In this document: piece after piece, positions 6,118 to 7,336 of the stretch
Layout: each line of letters begins with the position of its first letter
How positions within the stretch are numbered: the first letter of the stretch is position 1
From: DAOTUL01 sp034437435
Lineage (GTDB): Bacteria > Chloroflexota > Anaerolineae > Aggregatilineales > Phototrophicaceae
Direction of reading: 5' to 3'
DNA: 7,336 bases
Assembly (NCBI GenBank): GCA_964417785.1
Contig: CAYQJO010000214.1
Location: 1 to 7,336 of the forward strand
The notes under the pieces: model-generated
What the model saw: only the letters and a program-made list of their open reading frames with translations
What the model was told of the DNA's origin: nothing
The model's database searches: none
Translations under genes and position numbers: made by a program

Positions 6118-7072
6118 GGTATTTGTCACCCGTCGCCTGCCCGAAGTCGCATTGGATATGGTGCGCGAAGTGGCTGAGATGGAATTGTGGGAGGGCGAAC
6201 TTCCGCCACCCTACGAGGTGCTGCTGGAAAAGGTCAAAGGTATTGATGGGCTTCTATGTCTGCTTACTGACAGAATCGACGCCAACTTGATGGATACTGC
6301 CGGGGACCAACTCAAGGTCATCAGCCAGATGGCAGTGGGTTATGATAACATCGACATCCCTGCCGCCACCGAACGCGGTATCCCGGTGGGCCATACACCC
6401 GGCGTCCTGACCGATGCCACCGCCGATTTCGCTTGGGCGCTGCTGATGAGCGCAGCCCGGCGGGTGGTCGAAGCCGATCAGTTTACCCGTGACGGTAAGT
6501 GGAAGACCTGGGGGCCGATGATGATGCTGGGGGCCGATATTGCCGGGGCGACACTGGGTATTGTCGGCATGGGGCGTATTGGTCAGGCGGTGGCACGGCG
6601 CTCGAAGGGCTTCGGCATGCGTGTGATCTACACCAACGAAGGGCGAGTCCCGGAGATCGACGATGAACTGGGCGCGGAGTATGTGGACCAGGAGACGCTG
6701 CTGCGCCAGTCCGATTTTGTATCTCTGCACACACCGCTGCTGGACTCGACCTACCATATGATTGATGCAGCCGCGCTCAAGCTGATGAAGCCAACCGCGA
6801 TCCTCATCAATACATCACGGGGTCCGGTGGTTGATCCGGATGCGCTGTATACGGCGCTGAAGAACGGTGACATCGCCTATGCCGCGCTGGATGTGACCGA
6901 GCCGGAACCGATCCCGGTGGACAGCCCGCTGCTGGAACTGGATAACATCATCATCGCGCCGCATATTGCCAGCGCCAGCATCGCCGCCCGGACCAAAATG
7001 GCGACGATGTCGGCAGAAAATCTGGCTGCCGGGCTGCGCGGTGAGCGTTTGCCCAACTGTGTCAATCTATAG
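6110..7072 (+). CDS. gyaR: D-isomer-specific 2-hydroxyacid dehydrogenase (glyoxylate/hydroxypyruvate reductase type)
   Basis: A complete 320-residue NAD(P)-dependent dehydrogenase that should reduce a 2-oxoacid such as glyoxylate or hydroxypyruvate to the D-hydroxyacid. The catalytic domain is in two parts (1-100 and 285-320) around the nucleotide-binding domain, whose motif is GIVGMGRIGQAVA at 150-162. The catalytic set is complete: R237 in NTSRGPV, E266 in DVTEPEP and H285 in APHIASAS. The substrate-loop MAVGYDNID and TPGVLTDATAD blocks and the ending NLAAGLRGERLP closely recall GyaR and human GRHPR. After the second strand the sequence is VIYTNEGR, lacking both the aspartate typical of NAD enzymes and the usual SRxR of NADP enzymes, so the cofactor is unclear. 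The start follows AAAGGA at 6098-6103 and overlaps the GH2 stop by 8 bases (ATGGCTAA), so the two are co-translated. The symbol reflects family only; the physiological substrate is unknown. Confidence 0.92.
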   Translation: MAKVFVTRRLPEVALDMVREVAEMELWEGELPPPYEVLLEKVKGIDGLLCLLTDRIDANLMDTAGDQLKVISQMAVGYDNIDIPAATERGIPVGHTPGVLTDATADFAWALLMSAARRVVEADQFTRDGKWKTWGPMMMLGADIAGATLGIVGMGRIGQAVARRSKGFGMRVIYTNEGRVPEIDDELGAEYVDQETLLRQSDFVSLHTPLLDSTYHMIDAAALKLMKPTAILINTSRGPVVDPDALYTALKNGDIAYAALDVTEPEPIPVDSPLLELDNIIIAPHIASASIAARTKMATMSAENLAAGLRGERLPNCVNL

Positions 7073-7078
7073 ATCGAC
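7061..7078. repeat. Near-perfect palindrome at the convergent gene ends
   Basis: Sixteen of eighteen positions are self-complementary around a central CTATAG, with a perfect 10-base core ATCTATAGAT at 7065-7074. Each strand's TAG stop codon lies in that core. In the minus-strand RNA the arms form seven pairs (one G-U) with a four-base UAUA loop. No T-run follows on either side, so a classical intrinsic terminator is not supported; it might still slow converging polymerases. Confidence 0.4.
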
Positions 7079-7336
7079 GGCCACTACCTCATGATCGAGG
7101 ATGGAAGGCACATTAACCGTCAGGTAGCCATCCGCGAGGGTGTAGTGCGGAATCTGGTCCAGCTTGAGCAGCCGCACCTGCCGTACCTTCACTCCGTCGG
7201 GCAGCTTGATCTGTACCCGTTGCTGACCGACCGGGATCAACTCACGGATGGGGCCTTTCATCAGCATGGGATTGGTCAGATTGACCAGATGGACGGTGAG
7301 CGATTCTGCTTGCCGCCACACGATTATATCCAGCAC
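7067..7336 (-). CDS. C-terminal end of a probable glycosidase (runs off right edge)
   Basis: Only the last 90 codons are present; the frame is open to the window edge. A GTG lies at the extreme edge (7336-7334), but it is most likely an internal valine. The fragment has alternating beta-strand character, with VHLVNLTNPMLMKGPIREL, then RVQIKLPDGVKVRQVRLLK and the ending VPSILDHEVVAVDL. It resembles the C-terminal beta-sandwich found behind the barrel and trimerisation domain in large uncharacterised glycosidases (the hypothetical glycosyl hydrolase 6/beta-galactosidase-trimerisation type). That match is from memory of the pattern, with no catalytic residues in view. It converges on the dehydrogenase gene, overlapping its stop by 6 bases, and so belongs to another transcript. 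Its place in a carbohydrate locus supports the call. Confidence 0.5.
   Translation of the reverse strand: MLDIIVWRQAESLTVHLVNLTNPMLMKGPIRELIPVGQQRVQIKLPDGVKVRQVRLLKLDQIPHYTLADGYLTVNVPSILDHEVVAVDL

Noticed and set aside
7061..7078. Intrinsic bidirectional terminator
   Set aside because: The palindrome can form a short hairpin, but the stem is AU-rich and no run of T follows on either strand.
7334..7336. GTG at the right edge as a true start of an 89-residue gene
   Set aside because: The frame is open to the edge, no upstream ribosome site can be seen, and the fragment looks like the end of a longer beta-rich protein.
1..7336. CRISPR arrays, tRNA or rRNA genes, insertion sequences, attachment sites
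   Set aside because: Apart from the 95-base divergent region there is essentially no non-coding DNA, and I saw no spaced repeats, cloverleaf-like segment, transposase or long inverted repeats.

Overview
This window is a sugar-utilisation locus built from two divergent gene sets that share one control region of about 95 bases near position 4233-4326, plus the tail of a further gene converging from the right edge. The GC-moderate coding sequence is densely packed, with successive genes overlapping by 4 or 8 bases. Both the transketolase and the carbohydrate-processing genes are of free-living bacterial type. No ribosomal or other taxonomic marker is present. The mix (split transketolase, SorC regulator, cytoplasmic family-2 glycosidase) would fit a Chloroflexota or Firmicutes-like plant-polysaccharide degrader, but this assignment is only a weak inference.

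Left half (minus strand, transcribed from about 4253 down to 1): a SorC/DeoR-type sugar-sensing repressor, the N-terminal and C-terminal subunits of a split transketolase, an FGGY kinase closest in motifs to glycerol kinase, and, running off the left edge, the first 16 codons of what looks like an L-fucose-isomerase-like protein. All four junctions overlap (8, 4, 4 and 8 bases), so this is one translationally coupled operon. A near-consensus sigma-70 promoter (TTGACC, 17 bases, TATAAT) precedes the regulator gene, and copies of a TTGAATRA motif surround it, as expected for an autoregulated SorC-type operator.

Right half (plus strand, 4327-7072): a compact cytoplasmic glycoside hydrolase family 2 enzyme with both catalytic glutamates, then a D-isomer-specific 2-hydroxyacid dehydrogenase of the glyoxylate/hydroxypyruvate reductase type, again overlapping by 8 bases. 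From 7067 to the right edge, on the minus strand, is the C-terminal end of a probable glycosidase. Its stop and the dehydrogenase stop lie together in one palindrome.

Working model (inference): the GH2 enzyme releases a sugar from an imported glycoside. The isomerase converts an aldose to a ketose, the kinase phosphorylates it, and the dedicated two-subunit transketolase splits it into central metabolites, all under the SorC regulator. The order isomerase, FGGY kinase, split transketolase resembles the known transketolase route for the branched pentose D-apiose (apulose kinase AptK and apulose-4-phosphate transketolase AptAB). The real substrate cannot be decided from this sequence, and the link between the dehydrogenase and this route is unexplained.
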